Assembly (NCBI RefSeq): GCF_900475675.1
Contig: NZ_LS483403.1
Location: 620,001 to 684,000, forward strand
Direction of reading: 5' to 3'
Source of the DNA: Streptococcus lutetiensis
GTDB lineage: Bacteria > Bacillota > Bacilli > Lactobacillales > Streptococcaceae
Length of the DNA: 64,000 bases
The notes under the pieces were generated by a model. The model worked only from the letters and a program-made list of their open reading frames with translations, did no database searches and was not told where the DNA came from. The position numbers and the translations under genes are program-made. Below, in pieces: positions 40,327-48,650 of this stretch (its first letter is position 1; the number at the start of each line of letters is the position of its first letter).

Positions 40327-40354
40327 TTGAAATTTTCAGAATTTAGGTTATAAT
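40327..40354 (+). promoter_or_regulatory. Promoter of the Trp leader and ABC transporter
   Basis: TTGAAA (40327-40332), 16-base spacer, TATAAT (40349-40354). The start near 40361 is only a few bases before the leader-peptide ribosome binding site. Confidence 0.75.
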
Positions 40355-40383
40355 TATTAAAAAACACAGGAGGAAGCTAAGAT

Positions 40384-40431
40384 ATGAACATGACACAAAC
40401 TCTTACAAGTTGGCAAAGTTGGCGTATGTAA
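40384..40431 (+). CDS. Tryptophan-rich leader peptide (attenuator)
   Basis: 15 codons, MNMTQTLTSWQSWRM, then TAA. AGGAGG at 40368-40373, 10 bases before the ATG, is one of the best ribosome binding sites in the window, so it should be translated. Trp codons (UGG) are at codons 10 and 13, in 2 of 15 positions, for the rarest amino acid. It is followed by an intercistronic region with competing hairpins and a terminator ahead of a TrpXYZ-like ABC transporter. I read it as the sensor of a ribosome-mediated attenuator for tryptophan. Confidence 0.8.
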   Translation: MNMTQTLTSWQSWRM

Positions 40432-40549
40432 AAGTTGTGTTTATGTTGTTGCATAGATACGACTTTTGGAGTACTTCTAAAAAGTATTTATGCGCTAATC
40501 TTAGTTACAAGATAAAAAAGCGTGTAGTAAGCAATTACTAGACGCTTTT
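40430..40549 (+). promoter_or_regulatory. Trp attenuator: alternative RNA hairpins
   Basis: Hairpin A: 40430-40445 pairs with 40452-40467 over 16 bp with some G-U and a TTGTTG loop; its 5' arm begins at the leader stop codon, where a terminating ribosome would block it. Anti-terminator candidate: ATGCGCT (40490-40496) with AGCGTGT (40519-40525), which uses the 5' arm of the terminator. A further pairing, ACTTTT near 40462 with AAAAGT near 40480, links the two. No T-box AGGGTGG motif is present. The pairings are read by eye; which form prevails under Trp stalling is inferred. Confidence 0.65.
40516..40549 (+). terminator. Attenuator terminator before the trpXYZ-like operon
   Basis: AAAAGCGT-g-TAGTAA, loop GCAA, TTACTA-g-ACGCTTTT (40516-40549), followed by CTTTTT. 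It lies 69 bases before the first transporter gene. Confidence 0.85.
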
Positions 40550-40617
40550 CTTTTTAGTTGACTCTTTAGGATGAAAATATGCTATTAAGAAAATAGATTG
40601 TTCAACGGAGATAACAA

Positions 40618-41619
40618 ATGAAAAATAAAGCACTTATTGGAACACTTATTGCCCTTGTCATGTTAGTAGCTGGTTCAATGATTTATGACCAGACTAAAAA
40701 TGAGTCAGCGAAAAATGGAGACATCAAAATCGGTATTTTACAATATGTTACCCACGATGCTCTTGATGAAATTGAAAGAGGGATTGAAGATGGCTTAGCT
40801 GATGCTGGTTATGACAAAGCAAATGCGAAGATTACCGTTTTGAATGCCGAAGGTGACCAAAGTAAAATCCAAACCATGAGTAAACAATTGGTTCATGCTA
40901 AAAATGATGTGGTCATTGGTATTGCAACACCAGCTGCCCAAGGTCTAGCCTCAGCAACCAAAGACATTCCGGTTGTGATGGGAGCTATTTCAGACCCAGT
41001 CGGAGCAAAATTGGTTAAGAATTTGAAAAAACCGGAAGGAAACGTAACAGGAGTTTCTAACAAAGTGCCGATTAAACAAACGGTTGAGATGATTCAAGAA
41101 ATTACACCAAACGCTAAGACAATCGGAGTCTTGTATGCTAGCAGCGAAGATAATTCCGTATCTCAAGTGGCTGACTTTAAAAAGTACGCTAAAGCGGCAG
41201 GTATCAACGTGATTGAATACGCCGTCCCATCAACCAACGAAATTAAAACAACCATGTCTGTCATGACTGGTAAAGTCGATGCTGTTTTTGTCCCACAAGA
41301 TAATACCATTGCCTCAGCTTTTTCAACTGTTGTTAACTCAGCAAACGCTGCTAAGATTCCAGTTTATTCATGTGTGGACACCATGGTTGAACAAGGAAGC
41401 ATCGCTTCAGTCGCTCAAAGTCAATATGATTTAGGGGTTGAAACAGCAAAAATTGCTATCAAATTACTTGCTGGTAAAAAAGTATCAGACGTCCCAGTTA
41501 ACATCGTTAATACTGGTACCCCAACCCTTAACTTAAAAGAAGCTCAAGAACTTGGCATTACAATTCCAGATAGCATGCTGTCAAAAGCAACAGTAGCTGT
41601 CAAAGCAGATGAAAATTAG
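40618..41619 (+). CDS. trpX: ABC transporter substrate-binding protein, probable tryptophan uptake (TrpX-like)
   Basis: 333 residues, ABC_sub_bind family (PF04392-like): KIGILQYVTHDALDEIERG, IATPAAQGLASATKDIPVVMGAISDPVGAKLV, then SVAQSQYDLGVETAKIAIKLL. N-terminal hydrophobic segment (~5-22) without a lipobox cysteine, so it is likely tethered by an uncleaved helix or released, which is unusual for a Gram-positive binding protein. RBS CGGAGATAAC. First gene of a three-gene operon under the Trp attenuator, which is the main reason to assign tryptophan. Confidence 0.8.
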   Translation: MKNKALIGTLIALVMLVAGSMIYDQTKNESAKNGDIKIGILQYVTHDALDEIERGIEDGLADAGYDKANAKITVLNAEGDQSKIQTMSKQLVHAKNDVVIGIATPAAQGLASATKDIPVVMGAISDPVGAKLVKNLKKPEGNVTGVSNKVPIKQTVEMIQEITPNAKTIGVLYASSEDNSVSQVADFKKYAKAAGINVIEYAVPSTNEIKTTMSVMTGKVDAVFVPQDNTIASAFSTVVNSANAAKIPVYSCVDTMVEQGSIASVAQSQYDLGVETAKIAIKLLAGKKVSDVPVNIVNTGTPTLNLKEAQELGITIPDSMLSKATVAVKADEN

Positions 41620-41640
41620 GAGAGAAGGAGAAAACATCAT

Positions 41641-42510
41641 ATGATTATTTCGTCAGTTTCACAAGGACTTTTGTGGGGGATTCTTGGTTTAGGAATTTAC
41701 CTGACTTTCCGAATTCTTAATTTTCCAGATATGACGACTGAAGGGTCTTTCCCTCTTGGTGGAGCAGTGGCTGTTACTTTGATGAATCACGGGACACACC
41801 CTTTGTTAGCTACTTTGACAGGTATGCTTGCGGGTTGTTTAGCAGGTCTTGTTACTGGTCTTCTTTACACCAAAGGAAAAATTCCGACGCTTTTAGCAGG
41901 GATTTTGGTAATGACGTCATGTAACTCAGTTATGCTTATGGTTATGAAACGTGCCAACCTTGGTTTGCTTAACATCAAGCCTTTGCAAGCCTTGCTTCCA
42001 TTTGCTGATAGTACAAATCTTTTGGTAATTGGTCTTTTGGCAGTGGTAATCGTCATTTCAGCGTTGATTTTCTTCCTTTATACACGTCTTGGTCAGGCTT
42101 ATATCGCCACTGGTGATAACCGAGATATGGCAAAGAGCTTTGGAATCAATACTGACCGCATGGAAGTTATGGGACTTACCATTTCAAATGGTTTGATTGC
42201 TTTGTCAGGGGCTCTTGTCAGCCAACAAGATGGCTACGCTGATGTGTCAAAAGGGATTGGTGTTATTGTAATCGGTCTTGCAAGTATTATTATCGGAGAG
42301 GTGCTTTACTCAACTGGTTTGACACTACTTGAACGTTTGATTGCCATTGTGGTCGGGTCAATTTTGTACCAATTCTTAATCACAGGTGTGATTGCTCTTG
42401 GCTTCAATACCAACTACCTCAAATTATTCAGTGCCATTATCCTAGCCATTTGTCTTATGGTTCCTGTTCTTAAAAATAAATTCTTTAAAGGAGTGACCTT
42501 ATCACGATGA
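41641..42510 (+). CDS. trpY: ABC transporter permease (TrpY-like)
   Basis: 289 residues with eight to nine hydrophobic helices, the branched-chain/simple-sugar permease fold (BPD_transp_2 type), with LTFRILNFPDMTTEGSFPLGGAVA near the N-terminus as in other partners of ABC_sub_bind proteins. It overlaps the ATPase start by 4 bases. Membrane channel of the proposed tryptophan importer. Confidence 0.82.
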   Translation: MIISSVSQGLLWGILGLGIYLTFRILNFPDMTTEGSFPLGGAVAVTLMNHGTHPLLATLTGMLAGCLAGLVTGLLYTKGKIPTLLAGILVMTSCNSVMLMVMKRANLGLLNIKPLQALLPFADSTNLLVIGLLAVVIVISALIFFLYTRLGQAYIATGDNRDMAKSFGINTDRMEVMGLTISNGLIALSGALVSQQDGYADVSKGIGVIVIGLASIIIGEVLYSTGLTLLERLIAIVVGSILYQFLITGVIALGFNTNYLKLFSAIILAICLMVPVLKNKFFKGVTLSR

Positions 42511-43265
42511 AAAAAATTGTCGAATTAAAAAATGCAACAGTTCAAGTTAATAACGGACTTGATGAGGTCAAAACAATCCTTGACGATGTGAATTTGACCA
42601 TTTATGAACATGACTTTTTAACGATTTTAGGTGGAAATGGTGCTGGTAAATCAACTCTTTTCAATGTGATTGCTGGGACTTTGATGTTAACTAGCGGAAG
42701 CATTTCAATCCTTGGAAAAGATGTGACGCATCTGCCTGCTGAAAAACGTGCTAATTACCTTGCGCGTGTCTTTCAAGACCCTAAAATGGGAACAGCACCT
42801 CGTATGACAGTGGCTGAAAATATCTTAATTGCCAAATACCGTGGTGAAAAACGTGGGCTTTTGCCACGAAAAATTCACAGTTTTACAGATGAATTTAAGA
42901 AATTGGTGGCACGAACTGGCAATGGTCTTGAAAAACATTTGGATACGCCGACTGGCCTTTTATCAGGTGGGCAACGTCAAGCCCTTAGTCTTTTGATGGC
43001 AACGCTAAAACGTCCAGAGCTACTTTTACTTGATGAACACACAGCAGCTCTTGATCCCAAAACAAGTGTGTCATTAATGAATCTGACAGATGAATTTGTG
43101 ACGGGAGATCAGTTGACAGCGCTCATGATTACACACCACATGGAAGATGCTCTGAAATACGGTAATCGCTTGATTGTCATGAAAGACGGAAAAATCATCA
43201 AAGACCTCAATCAAGACGAAAAAGCCCAAATGGCAATCGCTGATTACTATCAATTATTTGAATAA
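42507..43265 (+). CDS. trpZ: ABC transporter ATP-binding protein (TrpZ-like)
   Basis: 252 residues. Walker A GGNGAGKST, signature LSGGQRQALSL, Walker B LLLLDEHTAALDP (His follows the catalytic Glu, the usual pattern in this subfamily), switch TH(H). It drives import with the two genes upstream. It overlaps the permease by 4 bases and a GC-rich terminator lies right after it. Confidence 0.85.
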   Translation: MKKIVELKNATVQVNNGLDEVKTILDDVNLTIYEHDFLTILGGNGAGKSTLFNVIAGTLMLTSGSISILGKDVTHLPAEKRANYLARVFQDPKMGTAPRMTVAENILIAKYRGEKRGLLPRKIHSFTDEFKKLVARTGNGLEKHLDTPTGLLSGGQRQALSLLMATLKRPELLLLDEHTAALDPKTSVSLMNLTDEFVTGDQLTALMITHHMEDALKYGNRLIVMKDGKIIKDLNQDEKAQMAIADYYQLFE

Positions 43266-43267
43266 AA

Positions 43268-43292
43268 TGAAACGCCCTCGGGCGTTTTTTTT
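43268..43292 (+). terminator. Terminator of the trpXYZ-like operon
   Basis: AACGCCC-TC-GGGCGTT followed by T8. Confidence 0.9.
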
Positions 43293-43370
43293 GTACCTTG
43301 AGTGACTTTTCCAAATCATAAAGAAGAAAAACTGCTGAAAATATGTTACAATTAAATTGCTGTAATTCGA

Positions 43371-43432
43371 CTTGCTAACCTTTTTGGAGGCGAGGACCGT
43401 TAGTAAAAGAAATAAGCAAACTTGGTTTGCAC
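43371..43432 (+). promoter_or_regulatory. Folded leader before rnjB
   Basis: Two small hairpins in the 5' leader: GCTAAC (43374-43379) with GTTAGT (43399-43404), exposing GGAGGCGAGG in the loop, and a perfect GCAAAC-TTG-GTTTGC (43416-43430). An extended -10 (TGTTACAAT near 43344-43352) lies upstream. No reading frame. A control role is only a guess. Confidence 0.35.
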
Positions 43433-43466
43433 GTATAAAAAAATAAAATGAGGAGAAAACATCGTC

Positions 43467-45128
43467 ATGAGCGATATTAAAATTATTGCCCTAGGTGGGG
43501 TTCGTGAAAATGCAAAAAACCTCTATGTGGTAGAAGTTAATGACTCAATTTTCGTTTTGGATGCTGGACTGAAGTATCCTGAAAATGAGCAACTTGGTGT
43601 GGATGAAGTCATTCCGAACCTTGATTACCTAATTGAAAACAAAAAACGTGTGCAAGGGATTTTCTTGACACACGGGCACGCCGATGCTATTGGAGCTTTG
43701 CCTTATATTTTGCAAGAATTCAAAGCGCCAGTCTTTGGTTCACCACTTACTATTGAGTTAGCGAAGCTCTTTGTTAAGAAAAATAACAACGTTAAGAAAT
43801 TCAATAATTTCCACGTTATCGACGCTGAAACTGAAATCGAATTTGCCGATGCGACAATTTCATTCTTCAAAACAACTCACTCAGTTCCTGAAAGTTTAGG
43901 GATTGTAGTTGGTACCGATGAAGGAAACATCGTCTATACAGGTGACTTTAAGTTTGACCAAGCGGCGCGTAAATATTACCGTACTGACTTGGGACGTTTG
44001 ACTGAAATTGGACGCGAAGGTGTACTTGCCCTTCTTTCTGATTCTGCTAATGCTACAAGTCACGTCATGACAGCAAGCGAAGCAGAAGTTGCTGCTGAAA
44101 TGTATAGCGCTATTGCTGACGCTGAAGGTCGCGTTATCATTGCTGCGGTTGCTTCAAACCTTGTGCGTATCCAACAAGTCTTTGACTCAGCTGCTGAATA
44201 TGGTCGTCGTGTAGTCTTGACTGGTTTTGACGCTGAAAACATTGTTCGCACAGCGATTCGCATGAAACGTCTTCGTTTGGTTGATGAAAAATTAATCATT
44301 AAACCAAAAGACATGCACAAATACGAAGACCATGAATTGATTATTCTTGAAGCTGGTCGTATGGGTGAACCAATTAATGGTCTACACAGGATGGCACTTG
44401 GTCGTCACCGTTATATTCAAATTAAAGATGGCGATTTGGTTTACATCGTTACAACACCAAGTCTTTCAAAAGAAGCAGCAGTTGCGCGTGTTGAAAACCT
44501 AATTTACAAAGCTGGTGGTACGGTTAATCTTATTACGAAGACACTTAATGTCTCAGGTCATGCCAATGGACGTGATTTGCAGTTGATGCTTAACCTTCTT
44601 CAACCGAAATACCTTTTTCCAGTTCAAGGTGAGTACCGTAATTTGGCAGCTCATGCTGAATTGGCACAAGAAGTGGGAATGTACCCTGAAAACATCTACA
44701 TCGTCAAACGCGGCGATGTTATGGTTCTTGGTAAAAATGGTTTCAACCATGAAGGTAGTGTACCAGCAGGGGATGTCATGATTGATGGTAATGCTATCGG
44801 TGATGTCGGAAACATCGTTCTTCGTGACCGTAAAGTCTTGTCAGAAGATGGTATCTTCATCGTTGCCTTGACTGTTAATAAACGCGAAAAGAAAATTGTA
44901 TCAAAAGCAAAAATTCACACACGTGGATTTGTTTACGTTAAGAAGAGCCGTGATATTCTTCGCGAATCAGCTGAATTGGTTAACCAAACCGTTGAAAACT
45001 ACTTGGAACAAGATAGTTTTGACTGGGGTGAATTAAAGGGAGCTGTCCGCGATGAAGTGGCTAAATTCCTCTTCGACCAAACCAAACGTCGCCCAGCTAT
45101 CTTACCAGTCGTTATGGAAGTGAGATAA
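43467..45128 (+). CDS. rnjB: Ribonuclease J2
   Basis: 553 residues, metallo-beta-lactamase/beta-CASP fold. The metal motif is degenerate, HGHADAIGALPY, where RNase J1 has HGHEDHIGG, which identifies the J2 paralogue. Later motifs HSVPESLG, GDFKFD and SGHANG are kept. J2 forms a complex with J1 in mRNA decay and processing and is itself weakly active. RBS GAGGAG. In other streptococci J1 sits elsewhere with rpoY. Terminator follows. Confidence 0.93.
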   Translation: MSDIKIIALGGVRENAKNLYVVEVNDSIFVLDAGLKYPENEQLGVDEVIPNLDYLIENKKRVQGIFLTHGHADAIGALPYILQEFKAPVFGSPLTIELAKLFVKKNNNVKKFNNFHVIDAETEIEFADATISFFKTTHSVPESLGIVVGTDEGNIVYTGDFKFDQAARKYYRTDLGRLTEIGREGVLALLSDSANATSHVMTASEAEVAAEMYSAIADAEGRVIIAAVASNLVRIQQVFDSAAEYGRRVVLTGFDAENIVRTAIRMKRLRLVDEKLIIKPKDMHKYEDHELIILEAGRMGEPINGLHRMALGRHRYIQIKDGDLVYIVTTPSLSKEAAVARVENLIYKAGGTVNLITKTLNVSGHANGRDLQLMLNLLQPKYLFPVQGEYRNLAAHAELAQEVGMYPENIYIVKRGDVMVLGKNGFNHEGSVPAGDVMIDGNAIGDVGNIVLRDRKVLSEDGIFIVALTVNKREKKIVSKAKIHTRGFVYVKKSRDILRESAELVNQTVENYLEQDSFDWGELKGAVRDEVAKFLFDQTKRRPAILPVVMEVR

Positions 45129-45139
45129 GAAGATTATTG

Positions 45140-45174
45140 AAGTTGAGACAGAAGTTCTCAACTTCTTTTTTTAT
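45140..45174 (+). terminator. Terminator after rnjB
   Basis: GAAGTTGAGA-CAGAAGT-TCTCAACTTC (45140-45166) then T8. Confidence 0.85.
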
Positions 45175-45302
45175 TATGATGAATCGTAGTGGTTGACTGG
45201 GATTAAAATGATTATTTTTTCTTGTTTTTTTAAGCTTAGCTTGTTATACTATAGCCCGAGGTAATTTGTTAATGCTTAGAATTCTAGAAAGAGAGGATAG
45301 GT

Positions 45303-46016
45303 ATGAGAACACTATTTAAGATTATCTTTTTCATTCCAAGCCTCATTATTAATATTATCTGGAATTTTTTCTGGGCTATTATCAAGACAATCATTTTGAT
45401 TGCGATTGTGTGTTTTGGTCTGCTTTATTATGCCAATAACAGTAGCTCACAGTTAGCAAATTCCATTTTAGATGCTGCTAATAGTGCGACAGCTTATTTT
45501 CAGGATAATAAAGATGATATTGCTAAGAATTTAAAAGATTTATCGACCGATGATTTCACGCATTATTCTGGTGCGCGCTGGTCAAGTAATTCAGCGACGG
45601 TTTATATTAAAACGACCAATAAAACTTTGGTCAATGCTTATGAAGAAGCTATCAATGCTTGGAATGCGACGGGTGCTTTTACCTTTACGCTTGTGAGTGA
45701 TGAAAGTTCTGCTAATATTGTGGCGACGGAGTATTCTGATGCTAGTTCCAAGGCGGCTGGGCTTGCTGAGACAGAAACCAATGCTCTGACTAATCAGATC
45801 ACACATGTGGATGTTAAGTTAAATACCTATTATTTGCTTGACAATGATTATGGCTACACACACAATCGTATCGTCTACACAGCAGAGCACGAATTGGGGC
45901 ATGCGATTGGGCTTAACCACGATGACAATGAAGAATCTGTCATGCAGTCTTCAGGATCATACTACGGCATTCAAATGGTTGATATCCAAAAAGTGCAATC
46001 GATTTATAATCAATAG
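45303..46016 (+). CDS. Membrane-anchored M10/M57-type zincin metalloprotease
   Basis: 237 residues. N-terminal hydrophobic region ~8-45 (one or two helices) anchors it, with the catalytic part outside or in the wall. The C-terminus holds HELGHAIGLNH (His196, Glu197, His200, His206), the HExxHxxGxxH metzincin site, and a Met-turn SVMQ. It resembles the matrixin-like proteins of lactobacilli and streptococci. Substrate unknown. It stands alone between terminators. Confidence 0.85.
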   Translation: MRTLFKIIFFIPSLIINIIWNFFWAIIKTIILIAIVCFGLLYYANNSSSQLANSILDAANSATAYFQDNKDDIAKNLKDLSTDDFTHYSGARWSSNSATVYIKTTNKTLVNAYEEAINAWNATGAFTFTLVSDESSANIVATEYSDASSKAAGLAETETNALTNQITHVDVKLNTYYLLDNDYGYTHNRIVYTAEHELGHAIGLNHDDNEESVMQSSGSYYGIQMVDIQKVQSIYNQ

Positions 46017-46021
46017 TAATG

Positions 46022-46049
46022 AAATCTGCTCATTTGAGCAGATTTTTTG
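46022..46049 (+). terminator. Terminator after the zincin gene
   Basis: AAATCTGCTC-ATTT-GAGCAGATTT followed by T; the stem is perfect. Confidence 0.85.
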
Positions 46050-46093
46050 ATATTATCCTAGTTTAACGAGTGAGGATTTGTTAAAATAGACAT

Positions 46094-48013
46094 ATGATTA
46101 TTTTACAAGGAAACAAAATTGAACGCTCATTTTCGGGCGATGTCTTATTTGACAATATTAATATTCAAGTTGATGAAAAAGACCGCATCGCGCTTGTTGG
46201 GCGAAATGGTGCTGGTAAATCAACGTTGTTAAAAATTTTAGTCGGTGAAGAAGCACCAACATCAGGTGAAATCAATACAAAACGTGACTTAAGTTTGTCA
46301 TATTTGGCGCAAGATAGCCGTTTTGAGTCAGAAAATACCATTTTTGATGAAATGTTGCACGTTTTTGATGATGTGCGTGGCATGGAATCTCGTCTTCGTA
46401 AGATGGAAATGCAAATGGCTGAGCTAACAGGCGATGCCTTTGATAAATTGATGTCAGATTATGACCACTTATCAGAAGAATTTCGTGTTAAAGGTGGATT
46501 TACTTACGAGGCAGAAATCAAAGCCATTTTAAACGGGTTCAAATTTGATGAATCGATGTGGCAAATGAAAATTTCTGAGTTGTCTGGTGGGCAAAATACT
46601 CGCTTGGCACTTGCTAAAATGTTGCTTGAAAAGCCTGAACTTCTTGTACTTGACGAACCAACTAACCACTTGGACATTGAAACCATTGCTTGGCTTGAAA
46701 ATTACTTGGTCAACTACCAAGGCGCTTTGATTATTGTCAGTCACGACCGTTACTTCCTAGATAAAGTGGCAACGATTACGCTTGATTTGACAAAACATTC
46801 GCTTGACCGTTATGTCGGTAATTACTCAAAATTCATGGACTTGAAGGCTGAGAAATTAGCTCTTGAAGCTAAAAATTACGAAAAACAAGCTAAGGAAATT
46901 GCTAAGTTGGAAGACTTTGTGCAACGTAACCTTGTTCGTGCTTCAACGACAAAACGTGCCCAAGCCCGCCGCAAACAATTAGAAAAAATGGAGCGCTTGG
47001 ACAAGCCATCAGCTGGACAAAAATCTGCCAACATGACTTTCCACGCTGACAAGGTGTCAGGAAATGTCGTCTTGACAGTTGCTGATGCGGCAATTGGTTA
47101 TGATGACCAAATTTTGTCTGAACCAATCAATATTGATGTCAAGAAATTTGATGCCATTGCCATAGTTGGACCAAATGGTATTGGAAAATCAACTTTGATT
47201 AAATCAATCGTTGGTCAGATTCCATTTATCAAAGGAACATCAACTTACGGTGCCAACGTAGAAGTGGGTTACTATGACCAAACACAATCAAACTTGACTC
47301 ATACCAATACTGTACTTGATGAGCTTTGGAATGATTTTTCAACAACACCAGAAGTTGAAATTAGAAATCGTCTTGGTGCTTTCTTATTCTCAGGTGATGA
47401 CGTTAAAAAATCTGTCAGCATGCTTTCAGGTGGCGAACGAGCTCGTCTTTTGTTAGCAAAATTGTCAATGCAAAACAACAATTTCCTTATCCTTGACGAA
47501 CCAACCAACCACTTGGATATTGACAGTAAGGAAGTTCTGGAAGATGCCTTGATTGATTTTGACGGCACGCTTTTATTTGTCAGCCACGACCGTTATTTCA
47601 TTAACCGTGTAGCGACAAAAGTGCTTGAAATCTCCGAAGAAGGCTCAACACTTTACCTTGGTGATTACGATTATTACCTTGAGAAAAAAGCAGAGCTGGA
47701 AGAATTAGCACGCTTGAAAGCTGAAGAAGCACAAGAAAAAACAACAGTTGTCGTTGAAAAAGCGCCAGCTAATGATTATCAAGCTCAAAAAGCCAATCAA
47801 AAAGAACTTCGTAAACTCACACGCCGAATCACTGAAATTGAAAATCAATTAGAAGAAATTGAAGCGCGAGAAGAAGAACTCAACCAAGCCATGCTTGCTA
47901 CAAACGAAGCAAGTGAGTTGATTGATTTGCAAAAAGAACTCGATGAACTAACTGAACAACAGGAAAACCTCATGCTTGAATGGGAAGAACTCAGCGAAAA
48001 GGTTGAGGGTTAA
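46094..48013 (+). CDS. ABC-F family ATPase (YdiF-like)
   Basis: 639 residues with two ABC domains and no membrane helix. First: GRNGAGKST, LSGGQNTRLA, LLVLDEPTNHLD. Second: GPNGIGKST, LSGGERARLL, FLILDEPTNHLD. The linker (~245-315) and the C-terminal coiled coil (~545-635) are Lys/Glu-rich. ABC-F proteins act in the ribosomal E site to ease stalling; some give antibiotic resistance. This order and tail fit the housekeeping YdiF/YfmR group. No clear RBS near the ATG. Confidence 0.9.
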   Translation: MIILQGNKIERSFSGDVLFDNINIQVDEKDRIALVGRNGAGKSTLLKILVGEEAPTSGEINTKRDLSLSYLAQDSRFESENTIFDEMLHVFDDVRGMESRLRKMEMQMAELTGDAFDKLMSDYDHLSEEFRVKGGFTYEAEIKAILNGFKFDESMWQMKISELSGGQNTRLALAKMLLEKPELLVLDEPTNHLDIETIAWLENYLVNYQGALIIVSHDRYFLDKVATITLDLTKHSLDRYVGNYSKFMDLKAEKLALEAKNYEKQAKEIAKLEDFVQRNLVRASTTKRAQARRKQLEKMERLDKPSAGQKSANMTFHADKVSGNVVLTVADAAIGYDDQILSEPINIDVKKFDAIAIVGPNGIGKSTLIKSIVGQIPFIKGTSTYGANVEVGYYDQTQSNLTHTNTVLDELWNDFSTTPEVEIRNRLGAFLFSGDDVKKSVSMLSGGERARLLLAKLSMQNNNFLILDEPTNHLDIDSKEVLEDALIDFDGTLLFVSHDRYFINRVATKVLEISEEGSTLYLGDYDYYLEKKAELEELARLKAEEAQEKTTVVVEKAPANDYQAQKANQKELRKLTRRITEIENQLEEIEAREEELNQAMLATNEASELIDLQKELDELTEQQENLMLEWEELSEKVEG

Positions 48014-48023
48014 AATACTAGTA

Positions 48024-48052
48024 ATCTCGGCAGAAATGTCGGGATTTTTTGT
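48024..48052 (+). terminator. First of two terminators after the ABC-F gene
   Basis: ATCTCGGCA-GAAA-TGTCGGGAT followed by T6. Confidence 0.8.
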
Positions 48053-48056
48053 TTTA

Positions 48057-48084
48057 AAAAATCAATAGCAGGCTATTGATTTTT
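48057..48084. terminator. Second terminator after the ABC-F gene
   Basis: AAATCAATAG-CAGG-CTATTGATTT with A and T flanks, 5 bases after the first; a tandem stop that also could work on the other strand. Confidence 0.7.
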
Positions 48085-48203
48085 GCCTTTAAAGTTTTAT
48101 AATAGTCTTGGAAATAAAATGAAATGTTTAGCAAATCTTAAAGAGTGCCTGCTGGTTTTGAGTGGCATTTTTTGAAATTACTTTTTTATTGTTGGAGGTT
48201 ACT

Positions 48204-48650
48204 ATGAATCCTAAAAATGCTCCATACGGTTGGCTTGTTAAGCGAATCGCGCATCGTTTGGAACAAAATATGAACAATTTCTTAAAACCTTATAACATTA
48301 CGATTATGCAATCTTGGGTTTTGCTGTATTTAAAAGACACCAAGGAATGCTGTACTTATAAGGAATTGGAAAAAGAATTCGAAGTGTCACAACCAACTAT
48401 GGCGGGAATTATTTCGCGTTTGGAACAAAAAGAGTTGGTTACTAAGGTTCAGGATGACAAGGACAAGCGTGTCAAGAAAGTGCGCATTTCTGATAAAGGG
48501 CTTGATTTAATTGTACTTGTATGTGATCATTTGCAGGAATCCGAAGACGATATTATCAGAGGCTTTTCTGATAAAGATCAAGAAACATTTCACTCTTTGC
48601 TCGAGAGAGCTTATTATAATGTTGTAGAAAGAGGTGACGAGAATGATTAA
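48204..48650 (+). CDS. MarR-family regulator
   Basis: 148 residues from ATG 48204, set by TTGGAGG 7 bases upstream; a longer in-frame start at 48162 has no site. Winged helix: YKELEKEFEVSQPTMAGIISRLEQKELV, then DDKDKRVKKVRISDKG (MarR wing). It likely controls the two ABC genes that follow, which it overlaps by 8 bases. Confidence 0.9.
   Translation: MNPKNAPYGWLVKRIAHRLEQNMNNFLKPYNITIMQSWVLLYLKDTKECCTYKELEKEFEVSQPTMAGIISRLEQKELVTKVQDDKDKRVKKVRISDKGLDLIVLVCDHLQESEDDIIRGFSDKDQETFHSLLERAYYNVVERGDEND

Noticed and set aside
40380..40617. T-box riboswitch before the Trp transporter
   Set aside because: No AGGGTGGNACCGCG-type T-box sequence or specifier stem was found; a translated Trp-rich leader explains the region better.
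43395..43410. Shared string CGTTAGTAAA before rnjB and before the K+ channel (63430-63439) as a repeat element
   Set aside because: Only about 10 bases agree and the flanks differ; chance is likely in AT-rich leaders.
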